A stretch of 57,774 nt of DNA from Cerasibacillus terrae (GCF_008039555.1 NZ_VDUW01000013.1:1-57774), one strand, 5' to 3'. Counted from the first letter of the stretch, positions 1-7,245 are shown. Numbers and translations are program-made. Notes: generated by a model not told the origin, from the sequence alone.

Positions 1-112
1 CCCCCTCTTTAAACACTTTAAGTACTACAAATTATAAACCTTGTTAATTTTTATTTAAAGTAAAATCTCCCTTTAACATCTCCTCCTAAACTACTTTAAC
101 TACTATTATTTA

Positions 113-433
113 TTATACTATGGTTAATATGTCACCACTTGGATGCTGATGTGCAACAATTACACTTGCTGCATTATTAAGTATTGCTGATTTAAACACC
201 TCGCGCGGATGAACGAGTGAGGCATTCAACGAACCAACATGACAACGATGAACTGCAACAACATTATTTTTCGTATTTAAACACATAACAAAAAACACTT
301 CACGATCATCACGACCAATAAAGCGAGATGCTATCTTTGCTCCGTCTTCTGGATTACGAATGATATAATCAACACCTTCTTCTGCTTCTCTGATAATTTG
401 TTCAATGCGAACTACTTCTAAAATGGTTTCCAT
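113..433 (-). pseudogene. RadC-family JAB/MPN domain protein, C-terminally truncated
   Basis: The 106-residue product matches the C-terminal JAB (JAMM-like) domain of RadC proteins carried by phages and ICEs. The metal-site pattern is visible: Glu45, His95-x-His97, Ser99 and Asp101 in AHQHPSGD. In complete RadC proteins about 25-30 residues follow this motif, but here the frame ends after five unrelated residues (ILTIV), so the end of the domain is missing. The usual N-terminal helix-hairpin-helix part is also absent. The role of RadC in mobile elements is unclear. It could be a decayed gene or a minimal version; I favour decay because the lost piece is part of the fold. Confidence 0.6.
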
Positions 434-847
434 CTAGATCAACCTCTCTATTATTTTTTTGACCTTTTTGGTCACCAAAGAGAGAATCTTCGCATCGATT
501 ATTGTCAAGTGGCGTAAGTAGCAAAGCTATCAAGTGATTCGTATATGTTATGAGGAAGCCCAATGAATTAGGGTGCGTTAAAAGCGTTAATTTGCTTTCT
601 TACGCACCCTTATCCTACTTGGCTGACTCAGAACATTCGAAGAACGAAGACCCTTTACATAATCGATAATTCGTCTCTGCTTTACAGACGAATTAGAAGA
701 TTATAATTGGTAGAGCTGAAAAGGTAAAATCTGACGGATGCACCTACTCCCTATCTGCACTTGCCCTATTAGAAATTCAAATAAATTTTTATCCTACTTT
801 ATTGTCATAAATATTAACGAGTTTGCTCCCTTTCTTTTATAAGTCTT
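434..847. other. Intergenic region with two hairpins, no gene seen
   Basis: About 410 bases between the radC remnant and the HTH gene hold no convincing coding frame. Two inverted repeats stand out. One has arms at 570-578 and 602-610 (AGGGTGCGT / ACGCACCCT) around a 23-base loop. The other is a perfect 10-bp stem at 667-676 and 686-695 (TAATTCGTCT / AGACGAATTA) around a 9-base loop. Neither is followed by a clear T-run on either strand. They may be a single-strand origin or other replication/transfer structure, or a small RNA; the sequence does not decide. Confidence 0.5.
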
Positions 848-1435
848 TCAATCTTTATAATTTTTTATATAAGCCTTTTCCTTTAAATCAACTATTGCTT
901 GTCCGTATTCTAAATCTGAATGCATGGATGGTTCGTTTATGGTAAACAAAATCTTTTCTAAGTGTTCCATATCAAACTTAACATCGGGAAACAACTTTCT
1001 AAAACACATTTCCAATTTGTCTTCTCTAATTTTATTTAATGCAGGTACTTTATAATCATACATGTCATCAATCTCTTGCTGTCTTCTATCAACATCCGTC
1101 ATGCTAGCTAACCATTGGTTATACTCTATTTCTTTTTTCTGCATATCGGTTGCTATTTTTTCTTTATCTTTACGTGCTAATTCCTTGTTCTTTTTCCTCA
1201 ATAAATTGGTTCTCTTAATTTCTTCTAGCTTTAAGACATCAGATTTCCTATACCTTATATCCCTATTTCTCTTTGGACGAGGTTGTATGCAGTCAATCCC
1301 TAACTCTTCTAACCATCTTTGTATTGTCCTTTGAGTCACTAGTTGGTTTACACCATATTTCATATCTATAAAATCTAATATTTCATTTTGTGCAACCTCT
1401 TCATTTAACATATCATCAGCTTTATCATTTAACAC
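848..1435 (-). CDS. Unknown HTH/coiled-coil protein of the element, possible repressor
   Basis: The 195-residue product is not recognised by name. Residues about 15-75 contain a helix-turn-helix-like stretch with the pattern TQRTIQRWLEELGID followed by RYRKSDVLKLEE, which resembles the MerR/excisionase style of DNA-binding domain (helix, helix, beta wing, then a helix). Residues about 70-130 are rich in Lys and Glu and probably form a coiled coil. It starts with GTG, 9 bases after the AGGA of ATGGAGGA. It is transcribed away from the conjugation genes from a well-formed promoter, and paired direct repeats lie over its transcription start. By position it may be the element's regulator; this is inference. 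Confidence 0.6.
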   Translation of the reverse strand: MLNDKADDMLNEEVAQNEILDFIDMKYGVNQLVTQRTIQRWLEELGIDCIQPRPKRNRDIRYRKSDVLKLEEIKRTNLLRKKNKELARKDKEKIATDMQKKEIEYNQWLASMTDVDRRQQEIDDMYDYKVPALNKIREDKLEMCFRKLFPDVKFDMEHLEKILFTINEPSMHSDLEYGQAIVDLKEKAYIKNYKD

Positions 1436-1450
1436 TTTAACATTCCTCCA

Positions 1451-1483
1451 TAAATGTCGTTATCAATTATTAAATGTCGTTAT
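1451..1483. promoter_or_regulatory. Paired direct repeats, candidate operator
   Basis: The 13-base sequence TAAATGTCGTTAT occurs exactly at 1451-1463 and again at 1471-1483. The start-to-start spacing is 20 bases, about two helical turns, so both copies face the same side of the DNA. They overlap the predicted start of transcription and 5' leader of the minus-strand HTH gene, a good place for autorepression. The binding protein is not known. Confidence 0.6.
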
Positions 1484-1488
1484 AAAAT

Positions 1489-1517
1489 ATAATATCATTA
1501 ACATATTATAAGTGCAA
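1489..1517 (-). promoter_or_regulatory. Sigma-A-type promoter of the HTH gene
   Basis: On the minus strand TTGCAC (1517-1512) and TATTAT (1494-1489) are separated by exactly 17 bases, close to the sigma-A consensus. The expected start near 1482 falls in the paired direct repeats, about 50 bases before the GTG start codon. Confidence 0.6.
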
Positions 1518-1531
1518 CATATTTTATTATT

Positions 1532-1544
1532 TGTCATGATGACA
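1532..1544. promoter_or_regulatory. Perfect palindrome between divergent promoters
   Basis: TGTCATGATGACA is a perfect 13-base palindrome with a single central base. It lies between the two divergent promoters, just upstream of the rightward -35 box, so it could be an operator for the transfer genes. No protein can be assigned. Confidence 0.4.
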
Positions 1545-1548
1545 TGTC

Positions 1549-1577
1549 TTGATAAAGCGGCAAGTATTAGCTAAAAT
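1549..1577 (+). promoter_or_regulatory. Sigma-A-type promoter of the transfer module
   Basis: TTGATA (1549-1554) and TAAAAT (1572-1577) are separated by 17 bases. The next gene begins at 1613 after the ribosome binding site AAAGGAG. This is the likely promoter of the rightward genes (DUF961-like, FtsK, relaxase). Confidence 0.6.
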
Positions 1578-1612
1578 ATAGGTAGATCAAAAATAAAGGA
1601 GTGCAAAACACT

Positions 1613-1969
1613 ATGAAGAAATTAAGACAGTTTAATAAGTTCGATGCCGAGGGTTTTTTCAAGGATAAGGACGTACGAGTGATGGCTCATGAACCGTGGA
1701 ACGAGTATGAAGACGGTCAAGTCACAAAACAGTTAGGGACTAAATACAAGTGCGTTATTGCGACAGATAACACAAAGTACGAAGGTGATGACGTTCAACC
1801 AGACCTTAATGCCGGTGAGCAAATTGATGTGAAAGTGCCACAACCGCCAAAGAGTTATAAGAAATTTAGTAGAATCACGTTTGTGAATCCGACAGCTTCT
1901 GTGTATGGAACGTTCATGAGTGAACTTTCTGTCAAGGCAGATGATGTAGACATTGTTCAACCAAAATAA
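1613..1969 (+). CDS. Small DUF961-like protein, candidate helicase processivity factor
   Basis: This is a 118-residue protein. I chose ATG 1613 because AAAGGAG lies 11 bases upstream; the frame could open at GTG 1601 but that codon overlaps the ribosome binding site. It is the first gene of the rightward module and sits directly upstream of the FtsK-type ATPase, where Tn916 (Orf22/Orf23) and ICEBs1 (YdcP/HelP) carry DUF961 proteins that help PcrA helicase unwind element DNA. The C-terminal part, with FxxITFVNPTASVYG and ending in KADDVDIVQ, resembles DUF961 proteins, which end in a similar KADDI-type stretch. Similarity is weak by eye, so family membership is probable rather than sure. Confidence 0.55.
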   Translation: MKKLRQFNKFDAEGFFKDKDVRVMAHEPWNEYEDGQVTKQLGTKYKCVIATDNTKYEGDDVQPDLNAGEQIDVKVPQPPKSYKKFSRITFVNPTASVYGTFMSELSVKADDVDIVQPK

Positions 1970-2025
1970 AGAACGAACGGTAGTCAGTTCCCTTTCTATC
2001 GTCAAATACACTTTTATACCTGTGA

Positions 2026-2046
2026 CCGCCCCTTATCAGGGGGCGG
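2026..2046. repeat. GC-rich hairpin upstream of the coupling-protein gene
   Basis: CCGCCCC (2026-2032) and GGGGCGG (2040-2046) form a perfect 7-bp stem around a 7-base loop, in otherwise AT-rich DNA. It could be an attenuator, or an oriT-like hairpin of the ACCCCCC...GGGGGGT kind seen in Tn916 and ICEBs1, although those lie after the coupling gene and not before it. Confidence 0.5.
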
Positions 2047-2072
2047 AACCACAATATTAGGACGTGTATTAT

Positions 2073-3374
2073 GTGAAGAAAACGTATCGGATGCAACGTG
2101 GTTTTATTTCATTTTTATTCATTGGATTTTTTCTTATTTTATGGTTTTTCTTTTCTAAACTGTATCCATTGATTCTTGAACAAATAACGATCATACAGCT
2201 CCCACATATTGAGTCAAATATCTTCTTGTTTCCTGTAGGCTTGGTGGTAGTTGGTTTGCTCGTTAGTTGGTCATTTCGCAATAAATTATGGTTCGGTCTA
2301 TTTTTTTCTGTACATTATTATTTGATGGTAAAAAGAATTAGAAGACATGTTAAAGATGCTAGATTCGAGGATGAACGTGAGTTTGATAATCGTTTAGTTA
2401 AATTACCGATAATCAAAATTGAATTTGATGATAATCGCGCAAGGAAATCAGGAAAAGTGTTTATTCAAAACTCAATTAAATTCGACAAGAAGTTAGAAGA
2501 CATGAGAATTGATGCAGCGTTAGAAGGATACGTAAGTGAACGTCAATATTTGTCTAAAGACCGTAATTGGTACATCTATGAGTTCTATGCTGTAGATTCA
2601 CAAAAACAACTTGAGATTAAATCAGCAAGTGACTTGATTGAGTGGTCAAACAAGAAAACTGACGATTACGCCCTACGTTTAGATGAGCGTGCAACTGTAC
2701 CGTTTCATCATATGGGATTAGTTGGGCAAACAGGTAGTGGTAAATCGTTTTTTATTCAAATGCTAGTTGAACAAGTATTATCAAAAAAGGTCAGTCATGA
2801 GTTATTCATAATTGATCCAAAGCGTACTGACATGTACCAAATGGCTAAACGTACCGTTGGCGATGAGCGAACAGCCGATAAAACAAATGCGATTGAATTG
2901 ATTAAACAGTTTCATGAGCGTATGAAAAAACGACAAGATGAATTACAAGATTATTTCATATCAAATCGTAACAAAACGTATAGGGATGCTGGTTTACCGG
3001 CTTTAATTTTGCTTATAGATGAATTCGGGGCATTAAGAGAGTCATGGAAGACTTTAGCGAAAAAAGAACGTGATGAAGTCGATAGCATACTATCTGATGT
3101 TGCTTTCATGGGTCGTCAACTAGGGTGTATTCTGTGGGTCGCTACGCAACAAATGAACGCACAGACTATGCCAACAGCGATTAGAGAACAGCTCGTTTTG
3201 AAGATTGCTTTAGGTGATAGTGATGAGCAAACCTATAGAACTCTGTTTTCTTCTGGTGTGGATATACCGCCAGTTCAATTTACTGCTGGTCAAGGGATTT
3301 ACAGTTATCCAGGGCTAGCAAGTGCAGACAAGCCACGGTTGTTGACCGTTCCTTACTGTAGCTTTTTGAATTGA
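2073..3374 (+). CDS. FtsK/SpoIIIE-type coupling ATPase (TcpA/Orf21-like)
   Basis: The protein is about 433 residues, near the 461 of Tn916 Orf21. Two hydrophobic segments in the first 75 residues anchor it in the membrane. A cytoplasmic FtsK-HerA ATPase domain follows, with Walker A GQTGSGKS at about residue 220, Walker B LILLIDEFG at about 315, and a later ATQQMNAQTMPTAIREQ segment typical of the family. Such proteins bring the relaxase-bound DNA strand to the secretion channel. The frame opens at GTG 2064, but AGGA at 2059-2062 suits GTG 2073 better (10 bases), so the start is slightly uncertain. The gene is intact, unlike the relaxase downstream. Confidence 0.85.
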   Translation: MKKTYRMQRGFISFLFIGFFLILWFFFSKLYPLILEQITIIQLPHIESNIFLFPVGLVVVGLLVSWSFRNKLWFGLFFSVHYYLMVKRIRRHVKDARFEDEREFDNRLVKLPIIKIEFDDNRARKSGKVFIQNSIKFDKKLEDMRIDAALEGYVSERQYLSKDRNWYIYEFYAVDSQKQLEIKSASDLIEWSNKKTDDYALRLDERATVPFHHMGLVGQTGSGKSFFIQMLVEQVLSKKVSHELFIIDPKRTDMYQMAKRTVGDERTADKTNAIELIKQFHERMKKRQDELQDYFISNRNKTYRDAGLPALILLIDEFGALRESWKTLAKKERDEVDSILSDVAFMGRQLGCILWVATQQMNAQTMPTAIREQLVLKIALGDSDEQTYRTLFSSGVDIPPVQFTAGQGIYSYPGLASADKPRLLTVPYCSFLN

Positions 3375-3410
3375 AGCACCTAGCTTTTCCTTAAGGAGCG
3401 ACGACACAAA

Positions 3411-3548
3411 GAGCGGAAGGGGACCCGCCGTTCAGGCGGGGAAGGTTCCGCTCCGTGCTTTACACCTTTAGGAGAGCTGGGGTGCAGGTAATCACCCCAG
3501 CTCCAGTCAGGAGTAAAACCCACACCAAAGCCTATTCTTATAGGCTTT
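3411..3548. other. Candidate origin of transfer (hairpin cluster)
   Basis: The 227-base gap between the coupling protein and the relaxase contains three strong inverted repeats. The first is nested: GAGCGGAA (3411-3418) pairs with TTCCGCTC (3446-3453), enclosing CCCGCC (3424-3429) and GGCGGG (3435-3440). The second pairs GAGCTGGGGTG (3474-3484) with CACCCCAGCTC (3493-3503). The third pairs AAAGCCTAT (3527-3535) with ATAGGCTTT (3540-3548). In Tn916 and ICEBs1 the oriT lies in exactly this gap and contains inverted repeats read by the relaxase. The nick site cannot be placed from the sequence alone. Confidence 0.6.
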
Positions 3549-3601
3549 TACACCAAGAATACTTTACCTAAAGTTTTCTTAGCAAAAGGAGTGAATAGAA
3601 C

Positions 3602-4759
3602 ATGATTAAACCAGATATTGACCAGTTTACACTCGTATTACAAACAACAGGCGTGTTTGACTTTGATGAATGGCGTGACTGGGTAGCAAAAAGTCTAATA
3701 AGTACCTTCTTAATTAAATCTAAGATGCATAAGCTATTTGACAACTTCGGTAAAGCTGACGTTAAGCTACCAGAAGGCTACACAATAGGTTACTCATTCA
3801 TCAATGCACCTTTTTATTTCTGTATCGCTTATCATGAAGCATTTACGAAAATGGGTGTGATTGTCAAATATAGTGCATATGCATGGCATGAGTATCGAAA
3901 GCGATATGAAGCAGAATTTAATGAACCTATTCATTTACACACCTTTTTAAAAATGATTGATTCGGATGAATATAGTTTTAGACTTTCACGAATTGATATC
4001 TGTTGTGACTTTATTAATGAAGGTATTGATATTGCTAAATTAAAACGCTCAATTGAAGAAAAGAGGACTGAATTGCGCTATGGCAAGTACTAATAAAAGT
4101 TATCTACAAAAGGTTATTGATGACAACAAAGAAAAACCATACAAAAGAAACAACTCGAAAGTGTCCGACGTATCGAAAGATTTTCAAGCACAAACATTGT
4201 ATATCGGGGCAAAAAGCAGAAATACAAAAGTGCATTTACGCATTTATGATAAAAAAGAGGAACAACTGTCATGAAACACATGCGCCATATCGCTAAAGAA
4301 GTGGATGACTGGACACGTGTTGAAGCAGAGTTTTCAGGTGATTACGCCCATCAATTAACAGATGCAATTAAAGAATGTAGTACAGATGAACAGCTTAAAA
4401 ATTTAATTATTAGTTCTCTACTTGATCGCTACATGTTCTTTTATGTTAATTCTAATCGACCTCATAAGATAACTAGATTAATGCTTGAATTGTTAGATGA
4501 AAAGAACTTTCACTTTGAATCACCATCTCCACGAAATAACTTATTAGAACAGTCGATAGACCATTTAATTAAGGGGTCTGGTCTACTCCCCACATTGTGG
4601 AAAGTTCAACAAATATGGGGAGGCAACACAGCAAAAGAATTAATTGATTATTTATATAAACAGTACTATGAAGAATTCGAACCCAATGATGACCATATAT
4701 CTTGGTTAAATAAATACAAGGTACTTTACCAATTAGAAGGTAAGCCATGGAAAGGATGA
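3602..4759 (+). pseudogene. MobT/Rep_trans relaxase split over three reading frames
   Basis: Three consecutive frames together make a relaxase of about 385 residues, close to Tn916 Orf20 (397) and ICEBs1 NicK (352). Frame one (3602-4093) has the RIDICCDF motif. Frame two (about 4080-4274) has TLYIGAKSRNTKVHLRIYDKKEEQ, matching the family's YIGS...RIYDKK stretch. Frame three (4271-4759) has DDWTRVEAEF, matching the family's W-R-E motif. The protein would nick oriT and start rolling-circle transfer. The junctions are near 4080-4093 and 4270-4274, of opposite shift, so the frame is restored. A start codon overlaps each stop (ATG 4080 before TAA 4091; ATGA at 4271), which leaves open a split protein, but two frameshifts in a decayed gene is simpler. 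Confidence 0.7.
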
Positions 4760-4766
4760 TATTTAA

Positions 4767-4961
4767 ATGAGTTTTCCAAAATTAAAAGAACATATACAAC
4801 ACATTGTCGAAATAGTAGACTTTTTCCAGAACGGTAAAGGAACGATTAATAAAACGGATAATCATTCTGATTACCAAAATAGCTACTATACACCAGAAGA
4901 TATTTTAGGACAAATCAAATATGATGCTGAACAAGCACTAAAAGAACTAAATAAATTTTAA
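4767..4961 (+). CDS. Small hypothetical protein of the element
   Basis: This is a 64-residue protein starting at ATG 4767, 7 bases after the relaxase stop, with AAAGGATGAT just before it. It is rich in His, Asp, Gln and Tyr, has no membrane segment and no motif I recognise. Its position between relaxase and excisionase matches the small unknown genes found there in Tn916-like elements. It is probably translated from the same transcript as the relaxase. Function unknown. Confidence 0.5.
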   Translation: MSFPKLKEHIQHIVEIVDFFQNGKGTINKTDNHSDYQNSYYTPEDILGQIKYDAEQALKELNKF

Positions 4962-4994
4962 AATTAAATCTCAGCATAAAGGAGATGATGCCAC

Positions 4995-5192
4995 ATGAGC
5001 ATAAACATGGCTACAAAGGATTATCCATATCTTTTAACAAGGGAACAAGCATCAGATTTTTTAGGTATAGACCCAAAGTCTTTTGATAAATATATTCGCC
5101 CACATGAAGAGCTAGATCGTTTCATGATTGGTAAGCGTGAACGCTACACAATGAAGTCTTTAATACACTTTATCGAAAAACACTCCGTTTAA
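4995..5192 (+). CDS. xis: Excisionase-like small HTH protein
   Basis: The 65-residue protein has an excisionase-type DNA-binding domain: LLTREQASDFLGIDPKSFDKYI forms the helix-turn-helix, and RFMIGKRERYTMKSLIHFIEKH the wing and last helix. Proteins of this kind bend the ends of an integrated element and steer the integrase to excision. ATG 4995 has GGAG ten bases upstream; an ATG five codons in is a possible alternative. It lies directly before the integrase gene, as in Tn916 and many ICEs and IMEs. The alternative is a transcription regulator of similar fold, but the context favours Xis. Confidence 0.75.
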   Translation: MSINMATKDYPYLLTREQASDFLGIDPKSFDKYIRPHEELDRFMIGKRERYTMKSLIHFIEKHSV

Positions 5193-5202
5193 AATGTCGA
5201 CA

Positions 5203-5269
5203 GTTGATAAGATGTTAGTTTCAGAATACAATACAGATGTATTCAACTAGCATCTATCAACTTTATTTT
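5203..5269 (+). terminator. Long intrinsic terminator between xis and int
   Basis: Arms at 5203-5220 and 5245-5261 pair with a few mismatches, and continue without a break into a perfect 7-bp inner stem (GAATACA 5224-5230 with TGTATTC 5238-5244). The hairpin is followed by TTTATTTTT. It would stop or attenuate transcription just before the integrase ribosome binding site. Confidence 0.7.
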
Positions 5270-5286
5270 TGAAAGGGATTGATAGC

Positions 5287-6327
5287 ATGGCTAGTATTGT
5301 AAAAAGAGGAAAGTCATATCGAGCACAAATTTCTTTGTACAAATATGGAGAACACAAAAAACTAACTAAAACATTTCCGACTAAGAAGGAAGCAAAACTT
5401 TGGGCTTTAGAAATGGAATTAGCGAAAGGAGAAGGAAAAGAACTTGCTCACAGAACAACAACATTTGCGGACTTCTTCGAAAATTGGATTTATCTTGTAA
5501 AGGTTAATGACGTTAAAGAAACGACATTTCAAAATTATGTTCGTACTTTAGGAGTTATAAGAAATTTATTTCAGGATATCCAATTAAAAGATTTAAATGA
5601 TATTGTTGTTCAGAAAAAGATTGATGAGTATGCCAAGACACATTCACGAAAAACAACACATGAGGTTCTTCTTAAAATAAAAACATCTTTACGTGATGCA
5701 TATGCTCGTGGCTATATTGCAAATGATTTTGCACGTTTAGTAAAAACACGTGGAGAGAATCCACCTAAACGTAATAAAGCATTATCTATCACCGACTTTA
5801 GAAAGCTTCGTAATTACGTTTTACAGCATCCAGAAGACGAGTTTAACTTACTTGTATTACTGGCATTAGAAACGGGGATGCGACGTGGAGAATTGCTAGC
5901 AATACGCCCAGAGAATCTTTATGAATACGGAATAAAAGTTAGACATTCAATCAGTCCTACTTCTGATGACACTTCGTTAAAGACACAAAATGCAAAACGT
6001 GATTTTTCTATTAACAAAGAAGTATATGAACTCATTCGTAAAATTCCTGTTAAAGAGAATGGTTATATTTTCAGCTTTGGTGGTTTTAAACAGTCGGAAC
6101 AATTAGCGGAGTTATTGAAGAAATTAGATATTAAGAAAACAACGTTTCACGGTTTAAGAGACACTCATGCATCATTTTTATTTTCTCAAGACATAGATAT
6201 TGCTTATGTATCAAAGCGATTAGGTCACATCAATATTCAAACCACACAGAATTATTATCTGGAATTAATGCCAGAAAAAAAGCACCAGCAAGATGCCGAT
6301 GCTTTAAATCTGTTAAGTGCTTTATAA
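5287..6327 (+). CDS. int: Tyrosine recombinase (integrase) of the element
   Basis: The 346-residue protein is a phage/ICE-type tyrosine integrase. An N-terminal arm-binding domain (about 1-60, with the common pattern GKSYRAQISL...KLTKTFPTKKEA), a core-binding domain (about 60-160) and a catalytic domain follow in order. The catalytic residues are visible: Arg199 in TGMRRGE, His288 and Arg291 in HGLRDTH, His314 in RLGH and the nucleophile Tyr323 nine residues later. I chose ATG 5287, seven bases after AAAGGG, over the TTG at 5269. It integrates and excises the element at rpsI; the gene is complete. It converges on rpsI with 68 bases between stops. Confidence 0.92.
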   Translation: MASIVKRGKSYRAQISLYKYGEHKKLTKTFPTKKEAKLWALEMELAKGEGKELAHRTTTFADFFENWIYLVKVNDVKETTFQNYVRTLGVIRNLFQDIQLKDLNDIVVQKKIDEYAKTHSRKTTHEVLLKIKTSLRDAYARGYIANDFARLVKTRGENPPKRNKALSITDFRKLRNYVLQHPEDEFNLLVLLALETGMRRGELLAIRPENLYEYGIKVRHSISPTSDDTSLKTQNAKRDFSINKEVYELIRKIPVKENGYIFSFGGFKQSEQLAELLKKLDIKKTTFHGLRDTHASFLFSQDIDIAYVSKRLGHINIQTTQNYYLELMPEKKHQQDADALNLLSAL

Positions 6328-6392
6328 GGTTCAAGCTGATTTGAACCAACTTGAACCAAAAAAGCTCTGTAAACACTGATATATCAATGTTT
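6328..6392. repeat. Integrase-end repeats and inverted repeat at the rpsI junction
   Basis: Directly after the int stop, GGTTCAA (6328-6334) is inverted as TTGAACC (6341-6347) and repeated as TTGAACC (6351-6357). Such repeats at element ends are often integrase arm sites. Four bases beyond the rpsI stop, AAACACTGAT (6371-6380) faces ATCAATGTTT (6383-6392), one mismatch. On the minus strand this hairpin is followed by a TTTTTT run (6358-6363), so it may serve as the rpsI terminator, or be part of the attachment core. Neither role is proven. Confidence 0.5.
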
Positions 6393-6395
6393 CTA

Positions 6396-6788
6396 TTAAC
6401 GTTTTGAGAACTGTGGTGCACGACGAGCTTTCTTAAGACCGTATTTCTTACGCTCTTTCATACGTGCGTCACGTGTTAAGAATCCTTCGCGTTTTAGAGT
6501 AGCACGGAATTCTGGGTTTGCTTCTAGAAGTGCACGGGAAATTCCGTGACGGATTGCACCAGCTTGGCCAGTTAATCCTCCACCATGAACATTTACTAAA
6601 ACATCGTATGTTCCTTGTGTTTCAGTTGCTGCTAATGGTTGGTTCATAATAAGCAATTGTGTTTCATATGGAAAATAGTCTTTTGCATCACGATCGTTAA
6701 TCACGATACGGCCAGTTCCAGGAACTAAACGTACACGTGCTGTTGATTTTTTACGACGACCTGTGCCATAGTATTGTACTTGTGCCAA
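6396..6788 (-). CDS. rpsI: 30S ribosomal protein S9
   Basis: The 130-residue protein matches the family length and starts [20 protein letters not shown] after a TTG start codon, preceded by AGGGAGGT seven bases away. The conserved C-terminus [12 protein letters not shown], whose last Lys-Arg reaches the P-site tRNA in the 30S head, is intact, so insertion of the element next to it has not altered the protein. It is the last gene of the rplM-rpsI pair, 19 bases after rplM. Confidence 0.97.
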   Translation of the reverse strand: MAQVQYYGTGRRKKSTARVRLVPGTGRIVINDRDAKDYFPYETQLLIMNQPLAATETQGTYDVLVNVHGGGLTGQAGAIRHGISRALLEANPEFRATLKREGFLTRDARMKERKKYGLKKARRAPQFSKR

Positions 6789-6807
6789 TTGATTTACCTC
6801 CCTTTAA

Positions 6808-7245
6808 TTATCCACGAAGCTCGTAAACTTCTGGTTTTTGTGCTTGTTGGTTATGTTCAGAACCTTTATAAACGAATAGTTTCTTACCCATTTTACGTCC
6901 AAGTGTACCTTTAGGTAGCATGCCTTTTACAGCAGTTTCAATCATTCGTTCTGGGTATTTTTCGCGCATTTCTGCAGCAGAACGTTCTTTTAGTCCACCT
7001 GCGTAACCACTGTGATGATAATATTTTTTATTCATTTCTTTATTTCCTGTTAATTCTATTTTTTCAGCGTTGATCACAATAACATAATCACCTGTGTCAG
7101 CATGTGGTGTGTATGTTGGTTTATGTTTTCCACGAAGGATTTTTGCAACTTCACTAGATAAACGTCCAAGACGCTTGCCTTCAGCATCAACAATTAACCA
7201 TTTGCGTTCGATATTACCTTCATTCGCCATGAATGTTGTACGCAT
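6808..7245 (-). CDS. rplM: 50S ribosomal protein L13
   Basis: The 145-residue protein has the same length as B. subtilis L13 and nearly the same ends (MRTT.MAN...IERKWL and [16 protein letters not shown]). It is an early-assembling protein binding 23S rRNA. ATG 7245 follows a GGAGGG ribosome binding site. In Bacillus it is in one transcript with rpsI, and the short 19-base spacing here agrees. The 175-base gap to truA may hold its promoter. Confidence 0.97.
   Translation of the reverse strand: MRTTFMANEGNIERKWLIVDAEGKRLGRLSSEVAKILRGKHKPTYTPHADTGDYVIVINAEKIELTGNKEMNKKYYHHSGYAGGLKERSAAEMREKYPERMIETAVKGMLPKGTLGRKMGKKLFVYKGSEHNQQAQKPEVYELRG

Larger units (their letters stand above)
1..6395. mobile_element. 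Integrated mobilizable/conjugative element at the 3' end of rpsI (left end not in window)
   Basis: The region between the left edge and the rpsI stop codon carries genes foreign to the ribosomal cluster: radC-like, DUF961-like, FtsK/TcpA coupling ATPase, Rep_trans/MobT relaxase, excisionase-like and tyrosine integrase, in the order typical of Tn916/ICEBs1-related elements. The integrase lies next to rpsI and converges with it. Ribosomal protein genes, including rpsI, are known targets of tyrosine integrases in Firmicute ICEs and IMEs. I see no VirB4, VirB6, VirB1-type lysozyme or adhesin gene, so this portion would need a helper for transfer. No copy of the rpsI 3' end is visible near position 1, so the left boundary lies outside the window. 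Confidence 0.85.

Noticed and set aside
10..17. TAAACACT, shared with the inverted repeat at 6370-6377, as a left attachment site
   Set aside because: Only eight bases match and no copy of the rpsI 3' end is near; chance is more likely.
1..112. Left edge searched for a second element end or gene
   Set aside because: AT-rich sequence without repeat, promoter or reading frame that can be supported.
1733..2011. 92-codon minus-strand frame
   Set aside because: Antisense to the DUF961-like gene and without a ribosome binding site.
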